Below are positions 13,009 through 21,543 of a DNA stretch of 64,000 nt, piece by piece. The stretch's first letter is position 1; each line of letters begins with the position of its first letter. The notes under the pieces were generated by a model. The model was not told the DNA's origin. It did not search any database and was given only the letters and a program-made list of their open reading frames with translations. Origin of the DNA: Flavobacterium notoginsengisoli (GTDB taxonomy: Bacteria; Bacteroidota; Bacteroidia; Flavobacteriales; Flavobacteriaceae); NCBI RefSeq assembly GCF_014207905.1, contig NZ_JACHLB010000001.1, positions 994,723-1,058,722 of the forward strand, given 5' to 3'. Position numbers and translations under genes: made by a program.

Positions 13009-14613
13009 ATGAAAATATCATTTAAATATATATCTTATTTCTTCCTATTTATTTTAGGAATAAGTATGACGCTTACTTCGTGTACTGACGATTTAAACGT
13101 GACACCAAAAGATGACGATGAGTTTTTATCTGAAACCTTTTTTCAAGATCCAGCATCTTATAAACAAGTTTTAGCAAAATTATATGCAGGACTATATGTA
13201 GGAGGAAATGATGGTGACGGGCAGGCAGATATTGCTGGTCTTAGTGGAGATTTCAGCAGTTACTTGCGTTTACTTTTTGTAACTCAGGAATTGCCTACAG
13301 ATGAAGCTGTTATTGCTTGGGCTGATGGTAGTTTGCCAACATTAAATACACAAACATGGTCTCCTGCTAATGAGTTTTTATATGGAACTTATTCAAGAGC
13401 ATCTTACCATATTAGTTTGGCAAATGAATTTTTAAGACAAACTACAGATGAGAAATTAACTTCAAGAGGAGTTGATGCAAGTTTAAAAGCTGAAATCGCA
13501 ACTTTTAGAGCAGAAGCAAGATTCTTAAGAGCTTATTCTTATGTGAATTTAATGGATTTGTTTGGTAATGTGCCAATTACAACAGAAGCTGACCCAGTTG
13601 GATTCTTTTATCCAGTGCAAAAAACAAGAGCAGAAGTTTTTGCTTTCGTAGAGTCTGAATTGAAAGATTTAGATAGCAGTTTAGCAAATGCAAGAGCAAA
13701 TGAATATGGTAGAGTTGATAAAGTAGCTGCTAAATTTTTATTAGCTCAAATTTATCTAAACTCTAAAGTTTATACTGGAACAGAAAGAAATAATGAAGTA
13801 GCTACTTTATGTACTGAAATTATTAATTCTGGATATACGTTTGCAAACGTTCCTTATGCTTATTTATTCTCTGCAGATAATGATAAAAATGGTGCGCAAA
13901 ATGAATTTATTTTCCCAATCATCAGTGATGGAAATGCTATTCGTGCAACAGGTGGAGGAATGAGTTTTATTATTCACGCTTCTATTGGAGGAAGTATTGA
14001 TGCTGCGTCTAGAGGAATGGACGGTGGTTGGTTCGGTACTAGAACTCGTAAAGAATTTGTAGCTCTTTTTCCTGATGCAACTGCGACTGGAGATAAAAGA
14101 GGAACTTTCCATACTGATGGACAAGCTTTAGATATTACTAATATATCAACATTTACAGATGGTTATGCTGTAACTAAATATATTAACAAAAAATCTGATG
14201 GTTCTCCAGCTCAAAGAACAGATATTCCTGATACAGATTTTCCTGTTTTCCGTGTGTCTGATGCTTATTTAATGTATGCTGAAGCTGTGGTTAGAGGTGC
14301 ATCAACAGGAAATATTGCTACTGCTGTTGGTTATATCAACCAATTAAGAACAAGAGCTCAGGCTTCTCAAATATCAAGTGCAAATTTGAATCTTGATTTT
14401 ATCTTGGCAGAAAGAGGAAGAGAGTTATTCTGGGAATGTCATAGAAGAACAGATTTAATTCGTTTTGGAAAATTCACAGGAGGAAGCAAAATTTGGCAGT
14501 GGAAAGGTGGAACAATGAGCGGTGTGGCAACAGAATCATACAGAGATTTAATGCCAATTCCTGCTAAGACGATCCAAGCGAATCCGACATTGAAGCAAAA
14601 TCCTGGATACTAA
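13009..14613 (+). CDS. susD: SusD/RagB-family starch-binding lipoprotein
   Basis: A 534-residue lipoprotein with lipobox Cys in MTLTSCTDDLN and the SusD alpha/TPR fold (EATFRAEARFLRAYSYVNLMDLFG around 170, an SusD hallmark; C-terminal YRDLMPIPAKTIQANPTLKQNPGY). It sits on the outer membrane, captures glycans and passes them to SusC. Between susC (35 bp) and the SusE-like gene (19 bp) in one operon. Confidence 0.96.
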   Translation: MKISFKYISYFFLFILGISMTLTSCTDDLNVTPKDDDEFLSETFFQDPASYKQVLAKLYAGLYVGGNDGDGQADIAGLSGDFSSYLRLLFVTQELPTDEAVIAWADGSLPTLNTQTWSPANEFLYGTYSRASYHISLANEFLRQTTDEKLTSRGVDASLKAEIATFRAEARFLRAYSYVNLMDLFGNVPITTEADPVGFFYPVQKTRAEVFAFVESELKDLDSSLANARANEYGRVDKVAAKFLLAQIYLNSKVYTGTERNNEVATLCTEIINSGYTFANVPYAYLFSADNDKNGAQNEFIFPIISDGNAIRATGGGMSFIIHASIGGSIDAASRGMDGGWFGTRTRKEFVALFPDATATGDKRGTFHTDGQALDITNISTFTDGYAVTKYINKKSDGSPAQRTDIPDTDFPVFRVSDAYLMYAEAVVRGASTGNIATAVGYINQLRTRAQASQISSANLNLDFILAERGRELFWECHRRTDLIRFGKFTGGSKIWQWKGGTMSGVATESYRDLMPIPAKTIQANPTLKQNPGY

Positions 14614-14632
14614 TATCTAATAGAACTGTAAA

Positions 14633-15733
14633 ATGAAAAATATATATAAAATTTTAATCGCATTTGTTGGTGTATTAGCAGTGTCGTGTAATACGGATTC
14701 TGTAGATGAAAGACCAACTCTTAGTGTGGGTACGGCTCCAGAAATTACTGCACCGGCAACAGGACAAAGCTACGTTCTGGATGTTGAAAAAGCTGGAGAA
14801 GAAGTTGCTAAATTCACTTGGTCAGCTGCTCAGTATTCTTCGGCAGTTGCAGTTAAGTATACTTTATTGATTGATAAAAAAGGTGGCGATTTTAAATCTG
14901 CTGTAACCTTACAGACTACGACAAATAGTATTAAAGAAGTTTCAGTGTTAGCTAGAGAATTAAATCAGGCAGCTATTGATTTAGGAGGTCAGCCAGAGGT
15001 TGCTGCTCAATATGATGTAAAGGTTACAGCAAACGTTTCAGGAGAATTTGTTCAAGTATCTAAAGGCTTAATTACTATTAGTGTAACTCCTTACACAGGA
15101 AAAGTTCCTTATGACTTTGTTGAATGGTACTTAGTTGGAGATGCTACAGTTTCTGGTTGGGATAATAATAAAGGAAACCAGATATTATTCAGAAGTGCAA
15201 CAAATTCTAACGAATATACCTTTACAGGATTCTTTAAAAAAGGATATTTCAAAGCTATTAAAAACTTAGGAAATTGGGCTCCAATGTATGGAGGTTCTAA
15301 TGGTACTTTAGTTTATAGAGCGACAGACGGTGATGCTGATCCTGCAAGTATCGAAGTGCCTGCTGATGGATACTATAAATTTAAAATGGATGTGCAAAAG
15401 TTAACGTATACATTTGATGCATATGCTGCTGGTGCTACAGCTCCAACTTATTCAACAATTGGTATTATTGGAAGCGCTACTTCTAAAGGTTGGGATGCTT
15501 CAACTCCAATGGTAAAATCAACGTTCAACGCACACGTTTGGACTTTAGGTGTAACACCTTTAAACGATGGAGAAATAAAATTCAGAGCAAATGATGCATG
15601 GGATGTTTCATGGGGAGGAAAAACTCCTTTCTCAGGTGTTAGTACTGGTGACAACACTCCTGTTTCGAAATCAAAATATCTTATTTATTTTAATGATTTA
15701 GACGGAAGTTACTTGATGATTCCTAATCAATAA
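14633..15733 (+). CDS. SusE-like surface starch-binding lipoprotein
   Basis: A 366-residue lipoprotein (lipobox LAVSCNTDS). The N-terminal part (about 30-160) is an Ig-like SusE domain (PEITAPATGQSYVLD..., FTWSAAQYSSAVAVKYTLLID). Two beta-sandwich modules follow, each opening with an AxSKGWD/VSGWD-type aromatic motif (about 165-250 and 275-365) as in the starch-binding modules of SusE/SusF. It would hold starch at the cell surface near SusC/SusD. Last gene before a perfect terminator hairpin. Confidence 0.88.
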   Translation: MKNIYKILIAFVGVLAVSCNTDSVDERPTLSVGTAPEITAPATGQSYVLDVEKAGEEVAKFTWSAAQYSSAVAVKYTLLIDKKGGDFKSAVTLQTTTNSIKEVSVLARELNQAAIDLGGQPEVAAQYDVKVTANVSGEFVQVSKGLITISVTPYTGKVPYDFVEWYLVGDATVSGWDNNKGNQILFRSATNSNEYTFTGFFKKGYFKAIKNLGNWAPMYGGSNGTLVYRATDGDADPASIEVPADGYYKFKMDVQKLTYTFDAYAAGATAPTYSTIGIIGSATSKGWDASTPMVKSTFNAHVWTLGVTPLNDGEIKFRANDAWDVSWGGKTPFSGVSTGDNTPVSKSKYLIYFNDLDGSYLMIPNQ

Positions 15734-15750
15734 ACTTCAGTTAATAACTG

Positions 15751-15778
15751 AAAAGGGCTATCTCGAGATAGCCCTTTT
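15751..15778 (+). terminator. Terminator after the susCDE genes
   Basis: A perfect 14-bp palindromic stem (AAAAGGGCTATCTC and its complement) with T-run, 18 bp after the SusE-like stop and 31 bp before the amylase start. It probably attenuates rather than abolishes read-through, since no clear separate promoter fits between it and the amylase gene. Confidence 0.85.
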
Positions 15779-15808
15779 TTAATCGACTAACTAAATAACC
15801 ACACGATT

Positions 15809-18679
15809 ATGAAAAAAACTTTACTATCAATATTTTTATTGATGGCAGTGACCGTTTTTGCCCAACAACAAACGGTTACGTATTCAATAAACCCATCCAC
15901 TTTTGAAGATACAACGCCTATAACTATTACTATTAATGGCAATAGTGTTAATGAAACTTCATGGGGAATTAGTACCACTCACGCATTATATCTTTGGTCG
16001 TGGTCCTATGATATAAATGATACCAATCAATCGGATAGTCCTTCTAATGGAACTTGGACTGCATCAAACGAAGCTGCAAAATTTACCTATAATGCAGGGA
16101 CAGATACGTATACCAAAACAATTACGCCTTCTACCTATTTCTCAAGAAATGGAATTGGAAGAATTGGTTTTTTGGTTAAAGCGAAAGATGGAACTGGTGA
16201 TAAAAAATCACAAGATATTGTTGTCGAAGTGGGTTCTTTTCAAGTTTCGCTAACTTCTCCAGCAGAAAATAGCACTTCAATTATTGCATCTGGAGGTAAT
16301 TTGAATATCAGTGCAACAAATACAAATGGAGCGGCAAGTTATACTTTGAAAGCAAACGGAACAATAATTAATACCAATGCAAGTACTTCTAGTTATTCGT
16401 ATTCACATACCAATATTACAGCAAATCAAAGTTATGAATTGACGGTAACTCAAGGCACGACAACAATTAGCAAGAAATTTTCAGTTGTTGTAAATCCGAA
16501 TACAGTTTCTCAAGCTATGCCTTCTGGTTTAGTAGACGGAATTAATTATAATACAGCCGATGCTACAAAAGCAACTTTAGTTTTAGATGCACCTTTAAAA
16601 GATTTTGTTTACGTTGCTGGAAGTTTCAACAATTGGCAGCCAACATCGGCTTATGCCATGAAAAAAGATCCAACTTCTGGAAAATTTTGGTTAGAACTTA
16701 CGGGATTGGTTTCGGGTGTAAATAATACCTATCAATATTGGGTAGTTGATACAACTCCATTGGCAAATTCGCCGTCAATGGTAAAAACGGCCGATCCGTA
16801 TTCTACATTGGTTTTGTCTCCTTATGATGATCCTTACATCCCTACTTCAAAATATCCAAATATGCCAGCTTATCCAGCAGGACAAAATTTTGAAGTTACC
16901 GTTTTAAAAACAGGGCAAACTCCATACAATTGGCAAGTAACTAATTTCATTAAACCAGAAAAAGAAAAATTAGTAGTCTACGAACTTTTGGTTCGAGATT
17001 TTGATGCTTCTAAAAGTTACCAAAGTTTGATCGATAGAATTGATTATTTTAAAAATCTTAAAATCAATGCAATCGAATTAATGCCTGTAATGGAATTTGA
17101 AGGAAATGAAAGCTGGGGTTATAATACCTCATTTCATATGGCTTTAGATAAATTCTATGGAACTTCTGATAAACTAAAAGAATTTATTGATTTATGCCAT
17201 CAAAACGGAATTGCAGTTATTCTGGATGTCGCTTTAAACCATGCTTTTGGAAGAAATCCGATGGTTAGAATGTGGATGAATGACCCAGACGGTGATGGTT
17301 TTGGATCGCCAACAGCTGAAAATCCTTATTTTAATACAGTCGCAAAACATACTTATAGTGTAGGAGAAGATTTTAATCATCAGTCTGCCAAAACACAATA
17401 TTATGTTGAACGAGTGGTTAAACAATGGATCGAAGAATATAAAATTGATGGTTTCCGTTGGGATTTAACGAAAGGATTTACTCAAGCTTGTACAGCATCA
17501 GACGAAAGTTGTACAAATGCATATCAGCAGGATAGAGTTGATATCCTGAAAAAGTATGCAGATTATTCATGGAGTTTAGATCCGACTCATTATACCATTT
17601 TTGAACATTTAGGAACAGATGCTGAAGAAAAACAATGGGCAGATTACAGAGTTACAGAAAGTCCAAGTAAAGGAATTATGATGTGGGGTAAAATGACAGA
17701 TCCTTATAATGAATTGTCAATGGGATATACAAGTAATATTACCAGAATGTCGAGTGCAAGCAGGGGATTTGCAGCTAACCGTTTGATTGGTTATGCAGAA
17801 AGTCATGATGAAGAGCGTCTAATGTATAAAAATGTCCAATATGGAGCAACAAACGGAACTTACAATGTAAAAACATTAAACACCGCTTTGTCTAGAATGT
17901 CTGCAATTGGAGCAGTTTCCTTATTAGTTCCGGGGCCAAAAATGATTTGGCATTTTGGAGAACTAGGTTGGGAAAGTTCAATCTTTACCTGTAATGACAA
18001 TACGGTAAATACAGATTCAGATGCGATAGGTGGAGATTGTAAGTTGGATACTAAACCACAGCCTCAATGGGTTAATAATTGGTTGGGGGATTCAAATCGT
18101 AATAAAATTTATAACGATTGGGCAAAAATGATTACGCTTAAAAAAGTAGAACCTGTTTTTTTAGGGACTTCAACTATAACAAATTCGAATTCTAAAATTG
18201 TAAATATCAAAATAACAAATGCTAGTTTAACTGCAACACAATTAAAAGATGTTGTAATTCTTGCCAATTTTGATACTACAGCACAAAATGTTGCTACAGG
18301 TTTTCCTTACGTGGGAGCTTGGTACAATTTAATGGACAATACAACTATAAATGTTACAGATGTAAACGCTCCTATAAATTTACCTCCAGGCGAATATAGA
18401 ATTTATGGTAATAAACAAGCGAATTTGGCAATTGAAAATTTTGAAAAAGGAAATGCTGTGAGTTTATATCCAAATCCAGTTGCAGATTATTTTACATTAA
18501 ATTTTGTGGCTTCAAAAGTGCAGATTTATGCTGTAACAGGACAATTGGTAAAAATATTTAATACAAACGGAAACACAGATTTTCAATTCTCAGTTAGTGA
18601 TTTAAATACTGGATTGTATCTAGTGAAAACGTTAGATGAAAACAATAAAGTTCAAGTAGTGAAGTTTATTAAAAAGTAG
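15809..18679 (+). CDS. Secreted GH13 alpha-amylase with T9SS sorting domain
   Basis: A 956-residue protein. Signal peptide ends at about residue 19 (AVTVFAQQ). Two beta-sandwich regions precede a CBM48-like module (about 250-310, FVYVAGSFNNWQP). The GH13 barrel (about 385-780) has Asp552 in DGFRWDLTKGF (nucleophile), Glu599 in TIFEHLG (acid/base) and Asp667 in ESHDEERL. The last ~70 residues (SLYPNPVADYFTL ... GLYLVKTLDENNKVQVVKFIKK) are a type A T9SS C-terminal domain, so the enzyme is exported to the surface or medium. Role: first attack on starch or glycogen, feeding the Sus proteins encoded just upstream. Confidence 0.94.
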   Translation: MKKTLLSIFLLMAVTVFAQQQTVTYSINPSTFEDTTPITITINGNSVNETSWGISTTHALYLWSWSYDINDTNQSDSPSNGTWTASNEAAKFTYNAGTDTYTKTITPSTYFSRNGIGRIGFLVKAKDGTGDKKSQDIVVEVGSFQVSLTSPAENSTSIIASGGNLNISATNTNGAASYTLKANGTIINTNASTSSYSYSHTNITANQSYELTVTQGTTTISKKFSVVVNPNTVSQAMPSGLVDGINYNTADATKATLVLDAPLKDFVYVAGSFNNWQPTSAYAMKKDPTSGKFWLELTGLVSGVNNTYQYWVVDTTPLANSPSMVKTADPYSTLVLSPYDDPYIPTSKYPNMPAYPAGQNFEVTVLKTGQTPYNWQVTNFIKPEKEKLVVYELLVRDFDASKSYQSLIDRIDYFKNLKINAIELMPVMEFEGNESWGYNTSFHMALDKFYGTSDKLKEFIDLCHQNGIAVILDVALNHAFGRNPMVRMWMNDPDGDGFGSPTAENPYFNTVAKHTYSVGEDFNHQSAKTQYYVERVVKQWIEEYKIDGFRWDLTKGFTQACTASDESCTNAYQQDRVDILKKYADYSWSLDPTHYTIFEHLGTDAEEKQWADYRVTESPSKGIMMWGKMTDPYNELSMGYTSNITRMSSASRGFAANRLIGYAESHDEERLMYKNVQYGATNGTYNVKTLNTALSRMSAIGAVSLLVPGPKMIWHFGELGWESSIFTCNDNTVNTDSDAIGGDCKLDTKPQPQWVNNWLGDSNRNKIYNDWAKMITLKKVEPVFLGTSTITNSNSKIVNIKITNASLTATQLKDVVILANFDTTAQNVATGFPYVGAWYNLMDNTTINVTDVNAPINLPPGEYRIYGNKQANLAIENFEKGNAVSLYPNPVADYFTLNFVASKVQIYAVTGQLVKIFNTNGNTDFQFSVSDLNTGLYLVKTLDENNKVQVVKFIKK

Positions 18680-18694
18680 GTTAGGTTAGTAATG

Positions 18695-18728
18695 AAAAAG
18701 GGCTGTCTGGAAACGGACAGCCTTTTTT
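18695..18728 (+). terminator. Terminator after the amylase gene
   Basis: A GGCTGTCTG / CGGACAGCC stem with A-run before and eight T after, 16 bp behind the amylase stop. It also faces the convergent small membrane-protein gene. Confidence 0.85.
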
Positions 18729-18757
18729 TTGTGTTTTTTGTTTGGGGTATTTTTTAT

Positions 18758-18985
18758 TTACTTCTTTTTATCGCTGTATTCTCCAATGAGAGAATAATAC
18801 CCAAATGTCCCTAATCCCATAGTGATTAGTGGGGTTAGTATAAAGAGAATAATAACTCCAAATACTAAATCGTCTTGCTGGTCTGAAAGTAACTTAGGCA
18901 AGCCAAATTCAAATATGCAAAAATAAGCAGCAGCTGCCGCTAAAGCAATCCATAACGCCCCTAAAACTTGTTTGATTACATTCAT
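18758..18985 (-). CDS. Small two-helix membrane protein beside the MHS transporter
   Basis: A 75-residue protein with two hydrophobic helices (IALAAAAAYFCIFEFGLP and VIILFILTPLITMGLGTFGYYSLIGEYSDKK). It lies 11 bp downstream of the transporter gene and is almost certainly cotranscribed. It resembles the short membrane proteins (DUF6814-like, from memory) that accompany MHS transporters in Bacteroidota. A role as subunit or stabiliser of the transporter is inferred only from linkage. Confidence 0.7.
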   Translation of the reverse strand: MNVIKQVLGALWIALAAAAAYFCIFEFGLPKLLSDQQDDLVFGVIILFILTPLITMGLGTFGYYSLIGEYSDKKK

Positions 18986-18996
18986 TTTTTTAAATT

Positions 18997-20490
18997 TTAA
19001 AGGTGATTAATTTTGTTTTTGTTGTCAATATATATCATTCCTATTACAAAGCAGATTCCTGCAATAATTATAGGATACCATAATCCATCAAGATAAAAAT
19101 CAGTTTTTCCGCTTGCTTTGGCATGCGTCACAAAATAGGTGGAAATTGCAGGAAGCAATCCGCCAAAAATTCCATTTCCAACATGATATGGAAGTGACAT
19201 CGAAGTATATCTAATTTTAGTTGGAAACATTTCGACCAAAAATGCAGCGATTGGACCATAAACCATGGTTACAAAGAGTACTTGAATAAATACTAAGAAA
19301 ATTAAAGTCCATTTATCGCTAGAATTAATTACGACAGAAATGCTGCTTTGCACTTCTTTCTTATCCATGTACGTTTTTTTTTCAATTGCGGATGTACCAT
19401 CTGTATATTTTTTTTCAGTCGTTACAATTGAGCTTCCATTTTCTTTGTTTTCAGTAGTTTCTTTTGGATTTTCTAAAATTTCAGTTTTTTTAGAAATATC
19501 AGTTGTTTCATACATTGTTTTATAAATAGGTCTGTATGATAATATCGCAATCAACATTCCGAACATCATAATATATTTACGGCCAATTTTGTCGCTCAAC
19601 CATCCGAAAACAATAAAAAAAGGAGTTCCTATTAAAAGCGCAATTCCTAACAATTCATCGACTTGAGAAGAATCTACATTCATTACAGTTTTCATGAAAC
19701 TCATTGCGTAAAACTGTCCTGTATACCAAACAACACCTTGTCCCATTGTTGCTCCGAAAAGTGCTAACAAAACAAACTTTAAATTATATCTGTTTCCAAA
19801 ACTCTCTTTTAGAGGATTCGTACTTGTAGTTCCTTCTTTTTTAGCTTTTGCAAAAACAGGAGATTCGTCCATATTTTTACGTATAAGATAAGAAACGCCA
19901 ACCATAACAACGGAAACCCAGAATGGAACACGCCATCCCCATAAATCAAAATCTTCTGCAGAAAGCACACTTTTAGTAGCTAGAATAACCATTAAAGAAA
20001 TAAACAAACCAACAGTTGCAGTAGTTTGGATCCAAGAAGTCCAATAGCCTTTTTCGCCAGCAGGAGCATGTTCAGCAACATAAGTGGCTGCTCCGCCATA
20101 TTCACCTCCTAAAGCGAGTCCTTGTAATAATCTCAGAATCAAAACTAATAAAGGAGCCAAAAAGCCTATGGTTTCATAACTCGGAATACAGCCAATTAAA
20201 AAAGTAGAGCCACCCATTAATAATAAGGTAGCCATAAAAGTATATTTTCTGCCAATGATATCTCCAAGCCTTCCAAAGAATAAAGCTCCAAAAGGACGAA
20301 CTACAAATCCGGCAGCAAAAGTCGCTAAAGTAGATAAGAATGCAGCGGTAGGATTGTCGCTTGGAAAAAATTTAGTAGAAATAACAACAGCAAGGCTGCC
20401 AAAAATATAAAAATCGTACCATTCAATCATGGTGCCCATAGAAGAGGCTGAAATTACTTTCCAAATGCCCTTAGTAGAAGTTTTGCTCAT
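18997..20490 (-). CDS. MFS transporter of the metabolite:H+ symporter (MHS) family
   Basis: A 497-residue membrane protein with the MHS start (GTMIEWYDFYIFG) and paired MFS loop motifs FFGRLGDIIGRKYTF (about 75) and GWLSDKIGRKYIMM (about 300). MHS members (ProP, ShiA, KgtP, citrate carriers) take up osmolytes or organic acids with protons. Unusually, about 65 mostly polar residues rich in Lys, Glu and Thr are inserted between helices in the C-terminal half (about residues 325-390), seen in the DNA around 19320-19520. Substrate unknown. Confidence 0.88.
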   Translation of the reverse strand: MSKTSTKGIWKVISASSMGTMIEWYDFYIFGSLAVVISTKFFPSDNPTAAFLSTLATFAAGFVVRPFGALFFGRLGDIIGRKYTFMATLLLMGGSTFLIGCIPSYETIGFLAPLLVLILRLLQGLALGGEYGGAATYVAEHAPAGEKGYWTSWIQTTATVGLFISLMVILATKSVLSAEDFDLWGWRVPFWVSVVMVGVSYLIRKNMDESPVFAKAKKEGTTSTNPLKESFGNRYNLKFVLLALFGATMGQGVVWYTGQFYAMSFMKTVMNVDSSQVDELLGIALLIGTPFFIVFGWLSDKIGRKYIMMFGMLIAILSYRPIYKTMYETTDISKKTEILENPKETTENKENGSSIVTTEKKYTDGTSAIEKKTYMDKKEVQSSISVVINSSDKWTLIFLVFIQVLFVTMVYGPIAAFLVEMFPTKIRYTSMSLPYHVGNGIFGGLLPAISTYFVTHAKASGKTDFYLDGLWYPIIIAGICFVIGMIYIDNKNKINHL

Positions 20491-20630
20491 AAAACCGCTT
20501 TGAGATCTTGTTAATAAATGAATGCTAAAAATATAGTTTTACGAATATAGAAGATATTTTTTTATTCAGTTAATACTTTTTTAACAAAAACTATTTATTT
20601 GTTGACATTTGATTTCAAAGTAAAAAAGAA

Positions 20631-20729
20631 TTTAACCGCAAAGAGCGCAAAGATTTATGCAAGGTTCGCAAAGTTTAAAAATAACGTTGCGAACCTTGCA
20701 TTTTTTTCCTTGCGCTCTTTGCGGTTAAA
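20631..20729. repeat. Long palindromic intergenic repeat, CGCAAAG type (copy 1)
   Basis: The outer arms 20631-20650 and 20710-20729 are exact reverse complements, as are the inner arms 20658-20671 and 20687-20700. The motif is TTTAACCGCAAAGAGCGCAA followed by GCAAGGTTCGCAAAGTTT. A related copy is at 47275-47440. It lies in the otherwise empty 20491-20823 interval between the transporter and the GIY-YIG units. Confidence 0.85.
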
Positions 20730-20780
20730 AAAACAGAAAAGTATAAAAACAAAAAACCCGAATATTTCTATTTGGGTTTT

Positions 20781-20823
20781 GTGGTACCTCCAGTCCCGAG
20801 GCTTCGGGAGAACCAGAGACACA
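20781..20823 (-). pseudogene. tRNA-Phe 3'-half remnant (distal)
   Basis: On the minus strand TGTGTCTCTGGTTC and CTGGAGGTACCACAA match the variable/T-arm and acceptor 3' end of the intact tRNA-Phe at 21544-21616. The T-loop is replaced by a small hairpin (TCCCGA AGCC TCGGGA). The D arm and the acceptor 5' strand are absent, so it cannot be a functional tRNA. Confidence 0.75.
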
Positions 20824-21111
20824 TTATGATTTTCTTTTAGATAAAATATCTTTCAATATAAAAGGATCGGCTATTATTTTGTTATTGAAGTTTTTGCTTT
20901 TCATTCTTTTAATAAATTTCTCTAAATAGACTGCTTCTTCTCTATTGTTGCAGGTAAAAGTCATGACTATTTGCCAGTCATCAGCTATTTTGGTAAAGGA
21001 ATTGGAGTAAAAATGCATTTGATGTTTAGAGATTCTTTCATCTATATTATTCGTTTCTCCAATGTAGAATTTCTGAGAAGAATTTGAATAAAGAATGTAT
21101 AGGTAATGCAT
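20824..21111 (-). CDS. Small GIY-YIG nuclease-domain protein (distal copy)
   Basis: A 95-residue single-domain protein. It has YLYILYS and FYIGETNN as the GIY and YIG strands, the Arg and His of the second motif (IDERISKHQ, about 30-38) and the Glu near 68 (EEAVYLEKFIKRM). Such minimal domains occur in UvrC-like/YhbQ proteins and homing endonucleases; metal-dependent DNA cleavage is plausible but unproven. The ATG at 21111 begins at the conserved first strand. The final codons and stop fall where the tRNA-like remnant begins. Protein and DNA are identical to the copy at 21205-21492. Confidence 0.85.
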   Translation of the reverse strand: MHYLYILYSNSSQKFYIGETNNIDERISKHQMHFYSNSFTKIADDWQIVMTFTCNNREEAVYLEKFIKRMKSKNFNNKIIADPFILKDILSKRKS

Positions 21112-21161
21112 TATAAATAATTTTTTAAAACAAAAAACCCGAATATTTCTATTCGGGTTTT

Positions 21162-21204
21162 GTGGTACCTCCAGTCCCGAGGCTTCGGGAGAACCAGAGA
21201 CACA
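21162..21204 (-). pseudogene. tRNA-Phe 3'-half remnant (proximal)
   Basis: Identical to the remnant at 20781-20823. It stands between the two GIY-YIG genes and joins the proximal gene's stop codon to a tRNA-type terminator hairpin at about 21134-21161. Confidence 0.75.
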
Positions 21205-21492
21205 TTATGATTTTCTTTTAGATAAAATATCTTTCAATATAAAAGGATCGGCTATTATTTTGTTATTGAAGTTTTTGCTTTTCATTCTTTTAATAAATTT
21301 CTCTAAATAGACTGCTTCTTCTCTATTGTTGCAGGTAAAAGTCATGACTATTTGCCAGTCATCAGCTATTTTGGTAAAGGAATTGGAGTAAAAATGCATT
21401 TGATGTTTAGAGATTCTTTCATCTATATTATTCGTTTCTCCAATGTAGAATTTCTGAGAAGAATTTGAATAAAGAATGTATAGGTAATGCAT
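21205..21492 (-). CDS. Small GIY-YIG nuclease-domain protein (proximal copy)
   Basis: A 95-residue protein identical to the distal copy, 381 bp away. The open frame extends upstream to 21573, into the tRNA-Phe gene, adding about 27 codons that only translate the tRNA 3' end and its terminator. I reject that extension and use the ATG at 21492, which is the only start available to the other copy as well. It lies 52 bp downstream of the tRNA 3' end on the same strand, so any transcript escaping the tRNA terminator would include it. Confidence 0.85.
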   Translation of the reverse strand: MHYLYILYSNSSQKFYIGETNNIDERISKHQMHFYSNSFTKIADDWQIVMTFTCNNREEAVYLEKFIKRMKSKNFNNKIIADPFILKDILSKRKS

Positions 21493-21514
21493 TATAAATA
21501 ATTTTTTAAAACAA

Positions 21515-21542
21515 AAAACCCGAATATTTCTATTCGGGTTTT
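21515..21542 (-). terminator. tRNA-Phe terminator
   Basis: A perfect stem AAAACCCGAATA / TATTCGGGTTTT immediately downstream of the tRNA on the minus strand, followed by six T. The same hairpin is carried in each 381-bp unit. Confidence 0.85.
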
Positions 21543-21543
21543 G

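Larger units (their letters stand above)
20746..21542. repeat. Tandem 381-bp units downstream of tRNA-Phe
   Basis: The sequence repeats with an exact period of 381 bp: GTGGTACCTCCAG occurs at 20781, 21162 and 21543, the last inside the intact tRNA-Phe. Each unit contains, read on the minus strand, a tRNA-type terminator hairpin, a GIY-YIG gene and a damaged copy of the tRNA 3' half. The two units are identical apart from one base in the hairpin (20772, T against C) and a few bases at the outer border. Confidence 0.92.

Noticed and set aside
20781..20823. Possible second tRNA-Phe
   Set aside because: Only the 3' half is present, with the T-loop replaced; the D arm and the 5' acceptor strand are missing.
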